NCBI GenBank assembly: GCA_033675265.1
Contig: JAUJYZ010000520.1
Coordinates: 117,824-181,823 of the forward strand
Length of the DNA stretch: 64,000 nucleotides
Origin: Actinostola sp. cb2023
Taxonomy: Eukaryota > Cnidaria > Anthozoa > Actiniaria > Actinostolidae
Direction of reading: 5' to 3'
Shown: positions 30,766-51,932 of the stretch, in pieces
How positions within the stretch are numbered: the stretch's first letter is position 1
How the letters are laid out: each line of letters opens with the position of its first letter
Made by a program: the position numbers and the translations under genes
The notes under the pieces: model-generated
Told to the model about the DNA's origin: nothing
Database searches by the model: none
Seen by the model: the letters and a program-made list of their open reading frames with translations, nothing else

Positions 30766-33204
30766 TTAATAAATAATGTGAATGTCTAAATAAACATAAA
30801 TTAAATTATCAAGGAATGACTCACAATTTCTATGTAGATTCTAAGAAAACCATTTGTAAAGCCAGGAAAACAGAGGGCCGAGGGCATTATTGGATATTTA
30901 TGCCCGCAAGTGACATGCGAGCGAATGATGGTTTATGCAAATTTTTAATATGCCGCAGGTTTACGTGACGTCATATCTATTCTGCGTCAATATGTAAAAT
31001 TAAAACAAGATGGCCGAAGGTGAAGTTGAGTTGAGTCACTTCTCGATAGATTTAGACTGTCTTTTGAACTAAATCCTTGATAGTTTAGGGCTTAGGAAAT
31101 ATAAATGATATTAAGTAACGTTCCGTGTAAGAACTGTAGCGAAAACAATAGGGCTAACGCATCTGGAGCCGTTAATGAGAAAACATAAGCTTAATCCAAT
31201 TATTTTCACTGCAATCCCCAGGCCGAGGGATTAGCGGGGACAAATTTGAGAAGAAAAAAATCAGTTTATCTTTTACCCTATTAGCAGACAATTTTTGCTC
31301 AGGCCTTCGACACCTGCAGCGACGCTAAAACATAACCTCTGATGGCACCCGATTATTTTTACATTTCTTTGGATGCGCAGGGGCGGATCCAGGTTTTTGT
31401 CAAATCAGGGGATTGTGTTGTGGCCGTTAAAGTGGTTTTTGACAAATACGTCATCTTGGTGTGGGGGCATGCGAGCACGTACCGTTTATTCCTCGATGGC
31501 TCTTTGGGTAGAAATTTTTTAGAGATTGGATTGTTTATTTCTCGCTCGAATCGAAAACTCTAACTTCCGTAAAATTTTGACTTTTTTTGACATCCGACAA
31601 AGATAATATTGGAAGAGTCTTGGGTGAGCTTACAAGTATGAAGGCTTCACATACGTTTTTGACGCTAAAATTTTCACTGTTATCAGACAAACGAAAATCG
31701 AACGGTCGTGTAAAGAGCATACTGAATTAGTTAGTAAACGAGGGAAAGTTTGAAAAAGAGACCTACGGACAGAGTAAGTATAATAAGCGGTAGTAAAAAA
31801 ATATCCAGGGGGGGGCATTCAAACTCCCCCTTGCCCCTTTTTGCGGCAATGATTTAGGTTGGAGGGCAGAAATTTATAACCCTACTGTACTGCGCGAAAA
31901 ACTATTCCATTTAATATCTGCACCCTTGTCAAAGCGGGAAACTTTGAAAGCCTGTTTTAACGTTTGTCTTATTTCTTTTGATTCCTTTGAAATTTTCAAC
32001 TTTTACTAAATTTTAGTATGCTCTTTCAAGTTATGATTTTTTCGTTTGCCTTAGGTGAAAATTTAAAAAGTCACGTGACAGGTGACACAAGATGTGCTTA
32101 TTAATTTCTGATATGGAGGCATCTGAAATAAGGCCCACGTTTCCAGTAATGCGCATGTCAAAAAAACGCTGAAAACACTATAGCATGGAAACGAGGCTGA
32201 GCAAAATTTTGCGTTTTTTACGGTTTTTGATGCTGGTATTAGGTGAAAACGGGTAACAAATATTGAGTAGACATCTGCAGTAAATAAGGAAAGGTCGTAA
32301 TACTAATCACGTTATCGATCACGTGACTTGATTTTTATTTAAATTGTGAAAATAAGAACTCGCAAAATTAAAACGTTGCGTTTTTAAGGGTTATTTTTGA
32401 CGCTGGTTAAATGTGAAAACTATTGATTTCACATCTGTAGAAAATGGTATGATGGTAATCATGTGATCAATCACGTGATTGATTAGTCACATGACTTTTT
32501 TTTCAATTGTGAAAATAAAGACTCTCAAAAAAAGTACTGTAGATAAAGAAGCTCTCACTAGAAGTCTTGAAGACAGTGTCCACCACAAAAACATAAGGAT
32601 GAGCTCGTAGCAGGTATATTTTGCTTGTGAAAGTGTCGTCCGATTTTGCCTCCAGAGCCGTTTTCTATCTTTTTCCATCCCCATTAGTTACATCACAAGA
32701 ACGAGCCGGAGAGCTCATCAAATAAGTTCAGCATCCCTGCAGGCTGCAGTACATCCTCCAGCAGCGCGCTTATGAGAGGTACATCGCGAGAGCAGAAGAT
32801 GGAGTCCCTCTATCTTTTACAGATTGGAAACTGAGATAAGATGCCGGAAAATTAAAGTCTCCACACTTCCTTTATTGGTCCAGAATCATGGAACTATATG
32901 GAATCATACCTATAGCATTCAATTGCTGATTTGTATATATATTTATAGTCCCTGATCTGTATAATTTTTAAAATTATTATAGACTTTGCTCTTTTCTTCT
33001 CCTTTTTCTTTCTTCATTTTGTTTCTTTCTTTTTGGCACACATTTGCATGATCATCTAATTAACTAATTTTATCTGTCATATTTATATTATCCTCTTATC
33101 TCTTTACAATTAATGGGAGCTGGCTCGAAAACTTTAGTTACTTCAGCTCCCAAGCACCAACCTTTAATCTTTGATCTCTAGTAAATAGTAATAACTTTTA
33201 GTAC
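30766..33204. other. Between gene A promoter and the 33.2-kb transposon
   Basis: No gene recognised. It holds a CAGGGGCGGATCCAGGTTTT element end (31378), a block at about 31960-32080 that also occurs at 14330-14440 and 14580-14670 (AGCATACTAAAATTAGTAAA region, with TTTTTAAATTTTCACC), and two direct repeats around AATCACGTGAxTxATT near 32310 and 32470. Confidence 0.45.
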
Positions 33205-34415
33205 CAGGGGCGTAGCGTGCTTTTTCCCCAATGTACGCACATAGCAACGATCGCCGAAGGCGTGAGCATCTAGGGGGGTGAGGGGGCATGCCCCCCTGAA
33301 AATTTAGAAATCAAGAGCCTTGGAAATACCATTTTCTTCGTTTTCTAGCGGACTTTCTCGCTACATAAATACATAGTAAAATGCATTTATCACTCAGCTT
33401 TTTGGGGGGATTTATGTAAAGGTTATAAAAAGGATTCATGTAAAGGCTGTGTAAATGATTTATGTATAGGTTATGTAAAGGATTTATGTAAAGGATGTGT
33501 AAAGGATTTATGTAAAGCCGATTATGTAAAGGATTTATGTATACCGCTACCGTTATATATATCGCTAATAGCGATATAACAACCCGAGGCGAAGCCAGTT
33601 TTTTGGTATTTATTTTGTTTGAGACTGCACTAACTACAAACAAGACGCTCTGAGAGCGGGAAATGTATTGGGGACACAATGTTGTTGCGGTAGTCAGTGA
33701 TGTCTAGACAACGTCTCGTTACGATTACTTTCGCAGTATAGGGTCGGCAAAATAGCATTTTTGCTTTGTGAGAGTTTCTTGTAGAAAATACGTGATCATT
33801 TTCTCCTAGTATCTACCAGCAAAATAGCGATCAGTTTCTTAAAATGACTTCAGTTTTTCAGGATTTTTCGTCCGAACGGAAGATTCCCGCTTCATCGAAT
33901 CGAATGAGTCAAATATGCACGTCTCGTATGAGCCTGCGATATAAAACTTTAAAGCGCATGCGTTGTCAAACGAATTGCGATCTTGAAGACCGAAGAAGAA
34001 AAAGAAAGCCCATTTTAAATTCGGGTGGCCACAGGCAGCCCGCCGGTCACAATGCAAAAATTACTGTTTTCATTTTATGCATATTGCTACAATGACTGAC
34101 TGCAAGGGGAAATGTATTGGGGACACAAATCTGACAAGCGGCGAGCTCGTAGGGGAATGCGGGGGCATGCAACACCCCAAAAATTTTGAAGTCTATGGGG
34201 TCTCCAAAATAGCATTTTCCTGCCTTCTGTGAGTAGTTTCCAGGAAGTTTAAACTGATAGGAGTAAACAGCTGTTAAAATTTAGTCTTAGATTTCATTTT
34301 TTCGATAATATTGTCACCGAATTTCATATGTTTTAAAAGTTATCAAAAAGAAACGGAATTTAAGGAGTTGAAAAAATTGTACGCACGTGCGTAAAATGTG
34401 CACGCTACGCCCCTG
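33205..34415. mobile_element. About 1.2-kb CAGGGGCGTAGCGTG transposon, 5-bp TSD
   Basis: Termini CAGGGGCGTAGCGTG and CACGCTACGCCCCTG are exact inverted repeats, flanked by AGTAC on both sides (33200-33204 and 34416-34420). The interior has a short array around GTAAAGGATTTATGTA (33410-33540). No transposase frame. Confidence 0.85.
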
Positions 34416-34420
34416 AGTAC

Positions 34421-35093
34421 TTATATGTATGTATAGCTTGTATGTGTGAAAATGTAAAACTGTAAATCGATTGAGAAAGCAAACAACCGCGATCTCAGAA
34501 GTAATCAAGAAGAACAAGTTGGCTGTATATAGCAATTCAGGTGGCAAAAGATCAATCACCAGGTCACAATGCAAAAATTGCTAAACGACTGTTTTCGTTA
34601 TTTTCCAGGCTGTAATAGTATTGCATGCCAAAGCCGTGACGGAAACCTGGAAGAGTTTATTTCTGACCAATATACTATGGCAATCAATATTCATATACCA
34701 TGGTTACTATAGCAACACACTCCATACCCATGTGGTCTTTGGAATCTGCCTTTTTTTAAAGCATTTAGACAATACAGATTGCTACAGTAATGAAGTGTTA
34801 AGGTGTTTTATTATTTCTTAAATAGGAGTAAATAATGCTGTTTGAATGCAGTTGTAACGAGAGTGAATACATATTATTCGATAATATTGTCACCGAAGAT
34901 CATAGGTTTTAAAAGTTATCAAAAAGAAACGGAATGTAAAAAGTTGAAAAGTTAATTCGTCAGCGTAAGCGTCAAATTAAAATGTATCATTGCTAATTAA
35001 TGCAATTGTCGAGAGACTGAGAGAAATCCTGGAGTATCAATATTAAATAATAATATATTATATATAATCAAATAATTGCTATGCAATATGGCA
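34421..35093. other. Intergenic AT-rich DNA
   Basis: A piece near 34880-34945 (ATAATATTGTCACCGAA, TCAAAAAGAAACGGAAT) repeats 34300-34370 inside the adjacent transposon. Nothing coding. Confidence 0.4.
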
Positions 35094-35387
35094 ATGGACC
35101 TTTTCGTAGTTTCCCAGAATGCTTTATGATTCTGCATGCACAAGTCTATGATTGATCGTGTATTGAGGAAAATATGACTTCTGTAACTAATCAAGAACAG
35201 GAAAAAAACATTTTTTTTTGCTTGAGCATTTGCATCTATCTTTATAATTCTTCCTACGCACTTTTAATTTAAAAGTCTAAGTTTTCTACTGAATTTCTTC
35301 ATTTTCTCTTAATTATTTTATTTTTCCCCCTGACCTCGCTTGCGCGCATAATCATAAAGCATTCTGGGAAACTACGAAAAGGTCCAT
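35094..35387. mobile_element. MITE, ATGGACCTTTTCGTAGTTTC ends
   Basis: The terminal inverted repeat of about 38 bp (ATGGACCTTTTCGTAGTTTC, then CCAGAATGCTTTATGATT) is near perfect. The core of about 220 bp is unique. Confidence 0.82.
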
Positions 35388-35867
35388 GCAAGATGTATTA
35401 CCAAGTGTAATCACACGACTGTTGAAAGTTAATAGTCATGTAGTGATTACAAGAATTTGTCCTATCGCTTCAGATTGACGAAGTTAATTCACAATTCAGA
35501 CGAAAACAAAGCCAATTTCAAACTTGTGTACTTCAGCCAATCAGGAGAGAGCATTCTAGTTATCTAAGTGTCCCCGGTTGAAGTCGTCGCACTGTAAGTC
35601 ATGACTTCAGTCAAGTCGTTATGTGGGTAGATAAAAATTTAATGATTGATTGTCATCATGGTGCATTGAACAGATTTCATAAGACAGCGAAACTTGCATC
35701 TTGTTTCTATACCATGATAATGATGTTCTGATTTTGAAGGAGTAATGTATACTGTGTTGTCATGGTTTTTTTCAGTCATGTGAATCCTGCTCTAAAGTCA
35801 ATCCATGTGATAACAGCAAAGCTAGTATATGTACATCAAGACTATATTGGAATAAAATGGTTAAAAG

Positions 35868-36058
35868 CACAGGGAGCCCAAGCATAAATTCAGTAAAAAA
35901 ATAAAATTCGAAATAAAGTATTTTTTTCCGCTATACACCTTTGTTGTATGTTAAGTTAACAGACAACAAAGTTAACAGACAACAAAGGTGTATAGCGGAA
36001 AAAAATACTTTATTTCGAATTTTATTTTTTTACTGAATTTATGCTTGGGCTCCCTGTG
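35868..36058. mobile_element. Perfect 80-bp-arm foldback capped by CACAGGGAGCCCAA
   Basis: Arms 35868-35947 and 35979-36058 are exact complements, beginning CACAGGGAGCCCAAGC and ending ACACCTTTGTTGT. The 31-bp spacer contains a direct copy of GTTAACAGACAACAAA that overlaps the right arm, as expected after a template switch. No ORF. Confidence 0.85.
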
Positions 36059-36557
36059 GTTAAAAGCTGACTGATATTACTTGGTCAAGAACACAAAACA
36101 GTCCTCTCAAACTTTTGGAAACTCCACCGCAAAAAATATGGAGAGTAGAACATATAGTAGGGTAAGAGGCAAATGCAATGAAAATGAGATAAGAACAGTG
36201 GATTATGTTCTTACTATTCCTTCCCGTTGCATCTTTCTTCTCATATCATTAACTATTCATGAGGTAACCAGCCAATCAAATGTGCAGAATCAGACCATGT
36301 GATGTACATTGAAAGTAGGGAAAGTACTGGCAAGAGTAACTGGAAAAAAGATTACCAGTTGCTGGACAACTTTCCAGTTACTCTCCCCAGTACTTATCAT
36401 GAGAACGATTAGAACAAATCGTCCCTCATGACTATACATGAGTTCTTATCCCATATAACAATCATCGGGTCAGTAAGTCATGGTCAGTAAGACTCAGTTT
36501 AAAGTTAAAATAATAAGATATATTAATCTTAAAATTTTGCTATTCACAGGGACAAAA

Positions 36558-38345
36558 TGACACGGTCAACTCTCACTAGCTGAACACCTCTCTAAGATGG
36601 TCACCTTTGTCTGGTCCCTGTTGCATGGTTTTGCTATTTATAAATTCACTCTCTTTCAGCTGGACACCTCTCTAAGCCAGACATCTGACTGTAAGACGGT
36701 CACCTTTGTCTGTGGTCCCTTTTGCATGGTTTTGCTATTAATTAAATTCACTCTCTATCTCAGCCAGACACCTCTCTAAGCCAGACATCTCTCTAAGCCA
36801 GACATCTCTCTAAGCCAGACACCCCTCTAAGCCAGACATCTCTCTAAGCCAGACACCTCTCTAAGCCAGACACCCCTCTAAGCCAGACATCTCTCTAAGC
36901 CAGACATCTCTCTAAGCCAGACACCTCTCTCAGCCAGACACCTCTCTAAGCCAGACATCTCTCTAAGCCAGACATCTCTCTAAGCCAGACATCTCTCTAA
37001 GACAGTCACCTCTCTAAGCCAGACACCTCTCTAAGCCAGACATCTCTCTAAGACGGTCACCTCTCTAAGACAGACACCTCTCTAAGCCAGACACCTCTCT
37101 AAGCCAGACATCTCTCTAAGACGGTCACCTCTCTAAGCCAGACACCTCTCTAAGCCAGACACCTCTCTAAGCCAGACATCTCTCTAAGCCAGACATCTCT
37201 CTAAGCCAGACACCTCTCTAAGCCAGACATCTCTCTAAGACGGTCACCTCTCTAAGCCAGACATCTCTCTAAGACGGTCACCTCTCTAAGCCAGACATCC
37301 CTCTAAGCCAGACACCTCTCTAAGCCAGACACCTCTCTAAGCCAGACACCTCTCTAAGCCAGACACCTCTCTAAGCCAGACACCTCTCTAAGCCAGACAC
37401 CTCTCTAAGCCAGACACCCCTCTAAGCCAGACACCCCTCTAAGCCAGACACCTCTCTAAGCCAGACACCTCTCTAAGCCAGACACCTCTCTAAGACAGAC
37501 ACCTCTCTAAGACAGTCACCTCTCTAAGCCAGACACCTCTCTAAGCCAGACATCTCTCTAAGACGGTCACCTCTCTAAGACGGTCACCTCTCTAAGCCAG
37601 ACACCTCTCTAAGCCAGACATCTCTCTAAGACGGTCACCTCTCTAAGCCAGACACCTCTCTAAGCCAGACACCTCTCTCTAAGCCAGACATCTCTCTAAG
37701 CCAGACATCTCTCTAAGCCAGACACCTCTCTAAGCCAGACATCTCTCTAAGACGGTCACCTCTCTAAGCCAGACATCTCTCTAAGACGGTCACCTCTCTA
37801 AGCCAGACATCCCTCTAAGCCAGACACCCCTCTAAGCCAGACACCTCTCTAAGCCAGACACCTCTCTAAGCCAGACACCTCTCTAAGCCAGACACCTCTC
37901 TAAGCCAGACACCTCTCTAAGCCAGACACCCTCTAAGCCAGACACCCCTCTAAGCCAGACACCCCTCTAAGCCAGACACCTCTCTAAGCCAGACACCTCT
38001 CTAAGCCAGACACCTCTCTAAGACAGACACCTCTCTAAGCCAGACATCTCTCTAAGACGGTCACCTCTCTAAGCCAGACATCTCTCTAAGACGGTCACCT
38101 CTCTAAGCCAGACACCTCTCTAAGCCAGACATCTCTCTAAGACGGTCACCTCTCTAAGCCAGACATCTCTCTAAGATGGTCACCTCTCTAAGCCAGACAC
38201 CTCTCTAAGCCAGACATCTCTCTAAGACGGTCACATTTTTCTGGTCCCTATTGCACTGTAAATTTGCTCTCTCTAAGGCAGACACCTCACTAAAGCGGCA
38301 GACAGCAGACATTGGGTGTCCAGCTTAGAGAGAGTCGACTGTATA
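36558..38345. mobile_element. MITE expanded by an internal 17-bp minisatellite
   Basis: The left end, GGTCAACTCTCACTAGCTGA, and right end, AGCTTAGAGAGAGTCGACTG, are inverted repeats, and GACACC / GGTGTC lies inside each. Between them about 85 copies of CCTCTCTAAGCCAGACA, a unit that is itself part of the terminal sequence, fill 36770-38235. Confidence 0.75.
36770..38235. repeat. 17-bp minisatellite, CCTCTCTAAGCCAGACA type
   Basis: Unit variants CAGACA/CGGTCA and ACCTCT/ATCTCT/ACCCCT recur in higher-order blocks; a block of about 530 bp is repeated (about 37120-37500 against about 37640-38030). Same unit length as the array in gene A intron 2, with partly the same sequence. Confidence 0.93.
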
Positions 38346-38567
38346 ACTAAAACTTCTCAAATAAAACTCAGAGACAAATTACAATTTATAGGGAGTAAAA
38401 AACTGTTTTTGTACATGTAGGAATATATACAGTAATGACTATATGGACCAAGGCCTGCACCCAACACAATTCTCATGGAAATCAAACAATCGTATTTAAA
38501 ATTCAAATAAAACATTGAAAACTATTTTAAACGATTGGGGCCTTGGTTGGTGTAGTTCCACAGGAAC

Positions 38568-47563
<8,996 letters not shown>

Positions 47564-47609
47564 CACTGTGAATCTGCATGGTTTCAATAACAATGTATTT
47601 TATTGAGGA

Positions 47610-48160
47610 TAATAATAATAATAGAGTATTTATATAGCGCATCCTGGAACCTCGATGCACTTTACAATAAGAAAAAGATTCAACTAAAAAACTAGTGGAT
47701 TATAAAAATAATAGTATATTTTGGGTTACCATACTTACGTGATTAAGCGCCCACCCTCGATTTATTAAGTGCCCCCATTGGAGACAAAATTTTAAATAAA
47801 CGCTGCCCCTCGATTTCGCACACACCCCTCCCCTCCCCCATGAAATTTAGTATAGTAAGAGATAAACAGAATATATACAGGGCCATACACAGCACAGGGG
47901 CAGGGGGGGACAGTTGACCCCCCCCCCCTCGCAAGGCGAAAAAGATACCAAAAAGTACTGAGAACTGTACTATTTTTATTTATTTTTTTGCTGTTAAATA
48001 CGTATTGCTCCCCTTAAATTTTGGTTTATGTACGGCCCTGATATATGGCATACAATGTACAAAGATAGGGTTCCTATATTCCTGACGTTTTTATATAAGC
48101 GCATACAACTTGTGTTTTATTACAAAGATAGGTCGATGTTCCTATATGCTGAGTTCAATG
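47610..48160. other. Upstream intron/flank of gene B, no gene
   Basis: Short AAT repeats, a CCCCTCxxxxxCTCCCC tract and a C9 run (47920) are present. No coding sequence recognised. Confidence 0.4.
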
Positions 48161-48236
48161 TTGGGCTTCCTGTGTGCACGTTTTTATATTAAGCGCTAAT
48201 CGAGGAAATACTAGTCTCCTAAAGCAAAAGCAATGC

Positions 48237-48377
48237 TGTGGAAATACTAGTCTCCTAAAGCAGATGCATGTCCAGGCTTTTGTTTTACTACACCGGCTAT
48301 GCCGGCCACTAAGCTTTGGCTGGTGTAGTAAAACGGAAGCCTGGACACGCATCTGTTTTAGGAGGCTAGGAAATACA
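48237..48377. mobile_element. Foldback element, 55-bp arms
   Basis: GGAAATACTAGTCTCCTAAA then GCAGATGCATGTCCAGGC is mirrored to 48377 around TATGCCGGCCACTAAG. A partial direct copy of the left arm precedes it (48204). TTGGGCTTCCTGTG, a variant of the 14-mer cap, lies at 48161. Confidence 0.75.
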
Positions 48378-48705
48378 GTATACACCAAATTCATATGTTT
48401 CTGGTACAAATGATCACTGTCATCTAAAACAGTACCTAGAAATAAACATTTTTGGAAAGCTTCTTTGCTGTAGACAAAATATCATCGGAGTTATGACAGA
48501 TCATAAATAGAGGGTTTTGTATGTATTTTTCAAGCGAGTCCTCACCAGCCTCGTTTTGGTGCAATTTCACAATTTCAAATGTTCATATCTTCTCAAGGAT
48601 TTATTATTTGGTTTCAAAACACACACACACAGTATTTAGATAATCACATTCTATCATATCAAAGATTTACTTTTCCTAAAATGATTTTTTTTGGCATTTA
48701 TGCAA

Positions 48706-49551
48706 ATTAGGCCAAGAGAATGAAAGTCATAGATTTGCGTCCGGACAATTTTGAAAACAGATGAGGCTTTTTTTCATTATTCATTATAACGCAAGTACAA
48801 GGTCTTTATTGAATATGAAGTGTTTTTACATCGTTTATGCACCCCTACCCGGAGCGGGGGTTTGGGCCCACTTTGAGGGGTGGGGCTTGCCGTAACTCCA
48901 CTCCATTTTGTTGGATTTTCAAAATTTAAACTTTGAAAATCTGCAGGCATGCATACCACTTGTTGTGAGTGAAAATAAGACCAATGTCGGTGTTTTAACT
49001 ACCTTTTACGAGTCAATCGTCTTTTCACGAATGTACCTTAAAATTTCGAGCTAATTTGCATATTCACGTGCCGAACGTTTTATTTTGAAAACAAAAAATC
49101 TTTTTTTCTCGATTTGTAGCCTTCCAATACCCATCATATTATAGAACATAAATAACAAAGAAAGCATCTTGTCTAAAATGGTAAGTTTTTGAAAATCCAA
49201 CGAAATCGAGCGGAGTTACGGCAAGTCAAAGTGATCCAGATTTCTATAAATTTCCGCGCGTTTATAAATATTTGTCCCAATTCAAAATGGTGGACGAAAG
49301 CGTGAAGACAGTAGCGTGAAGTGTGAGGTAAAAATATGACAACTAGATGTGTTGAGGTCAGTGCTGTCTAATGTCTCTTTCGGATCAGCGGCTTTTCTGG
49401 GGTGGATGATTTGGAACTTACATTTGGGTGATGAAGTGCCTTTTTGTGCAAATAATGATTTTTTGTAAATAATGAAAGTTTTCGGCGGTAGCTTTCGGTG
49501 CATGCGGGCGGTGGACGCAAATCTATGACTTTCATTCTCTTGGCCTTAGAA
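48706..49551. mobile_element. About 845-bp MITE, TTAGGCCAAGAGAATGAAAG ends
   Basis: TTAGGCCAAGAGAATGAAAG then TCATAGATTTGCGTCC is mirrored at 49514-49551. An inner pair TTGCCGTAACTCCACTCC / GCGGAGTTACGGCAAG also matches. No ORF with a domain. Confidence 0.82.
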
Positions 49552-49860
49552 GCAGCCATTATGAATTCGGTCTATAATTAATTCTAGCACGAGTTTTCTG
49601 AATGCAAATTCATCTCGAGCAAATGGTTGCAGTGCCAATAGATTGTAGAGAGTGACGGACTGAACGACACTCTCTCACTCTTTGCTAGAAGTAGTGTCTT
49701 GTCGAACTTTTAAGTTTAAACGAAGTCAAAACTCCCTCAAACAACACACAAAAGATCATATTCTTTGTAAATAACTGTTGGCTTGTTGCAAACAAAGGAA
49801 CTCAGTGGCTCTTAGTACCTCGAAGGGAAGTCATAATAGCTATTTTATAGATAAACTTAC

Positions 49861-49962
49861 GAATATTATTTGCTGTTTTGTTGGAAGCTTCACTTCAGAT
49901 TCCCGCGCGAAGCACAATGAGACCCAAGCCAACTCGGCTAACTCACACCACAGGCATACCGA
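49861..49962 (-). promoter_or_regulatory. Gene B putative 5' UTR exon and promoter block
   Basis: A GTAAGTTTATC donor at 49855-49860 and the block TGAGACCCAAGCC, then CTCGGCTAAC, then CACAGGCATACCGA match those of gene A (30657-30765). Confidence 0.5.
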
Positions 49963-49969
49963 ATATGAA

Positions 49970-50142
49970 TACAGTCGAACCTCCAGTAAGCGACCACCCA
50001 AAATGTCAAACTTTGTGGTCGCTTACGAGAGGCGGTTCATGAGAGGTTCCAAGTATAGTGACTTGACTTAGAACTGAACTTTTGGTATTTTGGAAAACTG
50101 GTCGCTTGGGAGAGGTGGTCGCTTACCGGAGGTTCAACTGTA
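49970..50142. mobile_element. MITE, TACAGTCGAACCTCCAGTAA ends
   Basis: TACAGTCGAACCTCCAGTAA then GCGACCACC is mirrored by GGTGGTCGCTTACCGGAGGT then TCAACTGTA. Internal AGAGGCGGTTCATGAGAGGT repeats the subterminal motif. It lies 8 bp upstream of the gene B promoter block and is probably the parent of the 17-bp arrays. Confidence 0.8.
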
Positions 50143-50223
50143 TTCTTTTTTCACTTTTTTTCATTATTTCTGACAACGTTTTTGCAATTGCAATTTAGGT
50201 ATGAATAAACAAACGATGAAATT

Positions 50224-50227
<4 letters not shown>

Positions 50228-50262
<35 letters not shown>
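50228..50262. repeat. (TTG)n microsatellite
   Basis: About a dozen TTG triplets. Confidence 0.9.
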
Positions 50263-50632
50263 ATATGTCGAAGGGTAAACAAGATTTTGAGAGAGCAGAG
50301 CCAATAGCCACCCCTAGAAGTATTCAAGTATTTAGATAAAGATATCAACCTTTGAATGTTGGGACAAGAAAATAATCTTGATTGCTTTGCAAGGTTAAAC
50401 CCACAGCGCATGTGTAGTCGAGGTTTCAGTCCAAGCTTGTCAGTCTGGTTTGTCATTGATAGCGATGCAGACGTCCATGACATTATTGTGTTCATCTACA
50501 AGTATAAGCATAACCGTCAACATTGATGGATAGTGAAGGAAAGGAGGAAAAGGGCGACATACATTGAGAGTACAGAGAGAATCGGGAGGGTAGGATGGAA
50601 TTTGGTTCAGTTATGTTCACTTATCAGTTATG

Positions 50633-50880
50633 TATACACCTATTTCAAAAAACGTTGGCATCTGAAATCTGAATCTGAAATCTGAGACCGAGAGGGATTG
50701 TAATGCACAAGAACTTTATTATTATTGTGGGTATAAGTTGTGATCTATCTTGTAAATACTGGAATATGCCACGACCTTTAGGCGAAGACCTGCGTTGGCG
50801 AATCTGATAGTGTGGCTACGAGTGTTTTTAGGTCACAGATTCAGATTTCAGATGCCAACGTTTTTTGAAATAGGTGTATA
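50633..50880. mobile_element. MITE, TATACACCTATTTCAAAAAA ends
   Basis: TATACACCTATTTCAAAAAA then CGTTGGCATCTGAAATCTG is mirrored to 50880. The core contains TTTAGGCGAAGACCTGCG. Confidence 0.8.
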
Positions 50881-50951
50881 TTTTATATTGTTAGTTAGAA
50901 TAGTGTTAGTTAGAATTGTGTATAGTATTAGTTAGAATTATTTATATAGCT

Positions 50952-51665
50952 ATACCGTAAATCTTCTATTAAGCGCCCGGGGCGCTTACTAAATTTCGGA
51001 GGTTTTAGGGGGGCGCTTATTAGAAGAGGGGCGCTTAATAGAGAGGGGCGCTTATTTAATTTCCTAAACCAAACATTCAGATTCTCTCGTATTTCGTAAA
51101 CTTTATTATCAACTTAGTACGGAGAAACGAAGCCAATATGAAATGTAACACAATGGTATGTCAGATAATCGCTGAAATTATGGTATCTACTATAGTAAGT
51201 AGTGAGCTGTATGTGTCTCATACAAAAGTTAATGTACCGCCATCGTAATTATGGTATACTACTAGTAAGTAGTGAGCTGTATGTGTCTCATACAAAAGTT
51301 AATGTACCGTACATCGTAATTATGGTATACTACTAGTAAGTAGTGAGCTGTATGTGTCTCATACAAAGTTAATGTACCGCACATCGTAATTATTATACTA
51401 CTAGTAAGTAGTGAGCTGTATGTGTCTCATACAAAAGTTAATGTACCGTACATCGTAATTAGACAAGAAAGCAGTATTTTAGAAATGCTCGTTCAGATCT
51501 CCATGTCAGCTTCAATTAGAGGGGACGCTTATTAGAGGGGGGCGCTTATTAGGGGGGGGCGCTTATTAGAGAGGGGCGCTTAGTACAAAACGGCTCCAAA
51601 GGGGGGCGCTTAATAGAGGGGAGGCGCTTATTTGAGGGGGGCCCTTAGTAGAAGATTTACGGTAT
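50952..51665. mobile_element. MITE, ACCGTAAATCTTCTATTAAG family, with internal array
   Basis: ATACCGTAAATCTTCTATTA then AGCGCCC is mirrored by GGGCCCTTAGTAGAAGATTT then ACGGTAT. GGGGCGCTTATTAGA-type motifs are tandemly repeated at both inner edges, and four 70-bp units (51181-51470) fill the centre. Confidence 0.82.
51181..51470. repeat. 70-bp tandem repeat, four copies
   Basis: Each unit holds AGTAAGTAGTGAGCTGTATG and CTCATACAAAAGTTAATGTA, then CATCGTAATTAT. Confidence 0.88.
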
Positions 51666-51782
51666 TTATGTATATATTTTATATTGCTTTATGCAATTTT
51701 AGATAGAGGGCCACAGGGTCATCGGCGTAAGCTGTCGTCACCCTCTTTAAATAAAGTCATTACTTACTTACTTACTTACTAG

Positions 51783-51932
51783 AGGGGAGGGTAAGATGGG
51801 AATTCTCCCAGTGAGGGGAGGGTAAGGTGGGAATTCTCCCAGTGAGGGTAGGGTAAGGTGGGAATTCTCCCAGTGAGGGGAGGGTAAGGTGGGAATTCTC
51901 CCAGTGAGGGTAGGGTAAGATGGAATTTGGTT
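51783..51932. repeat. 31-bp minisatellite, about five copies
   Basis: The unit GTGAGGGGAGGGTAAGGTGG + GAATTCTCCCA recurs with a GGGTAGGG variant. Confidence 0.88.
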
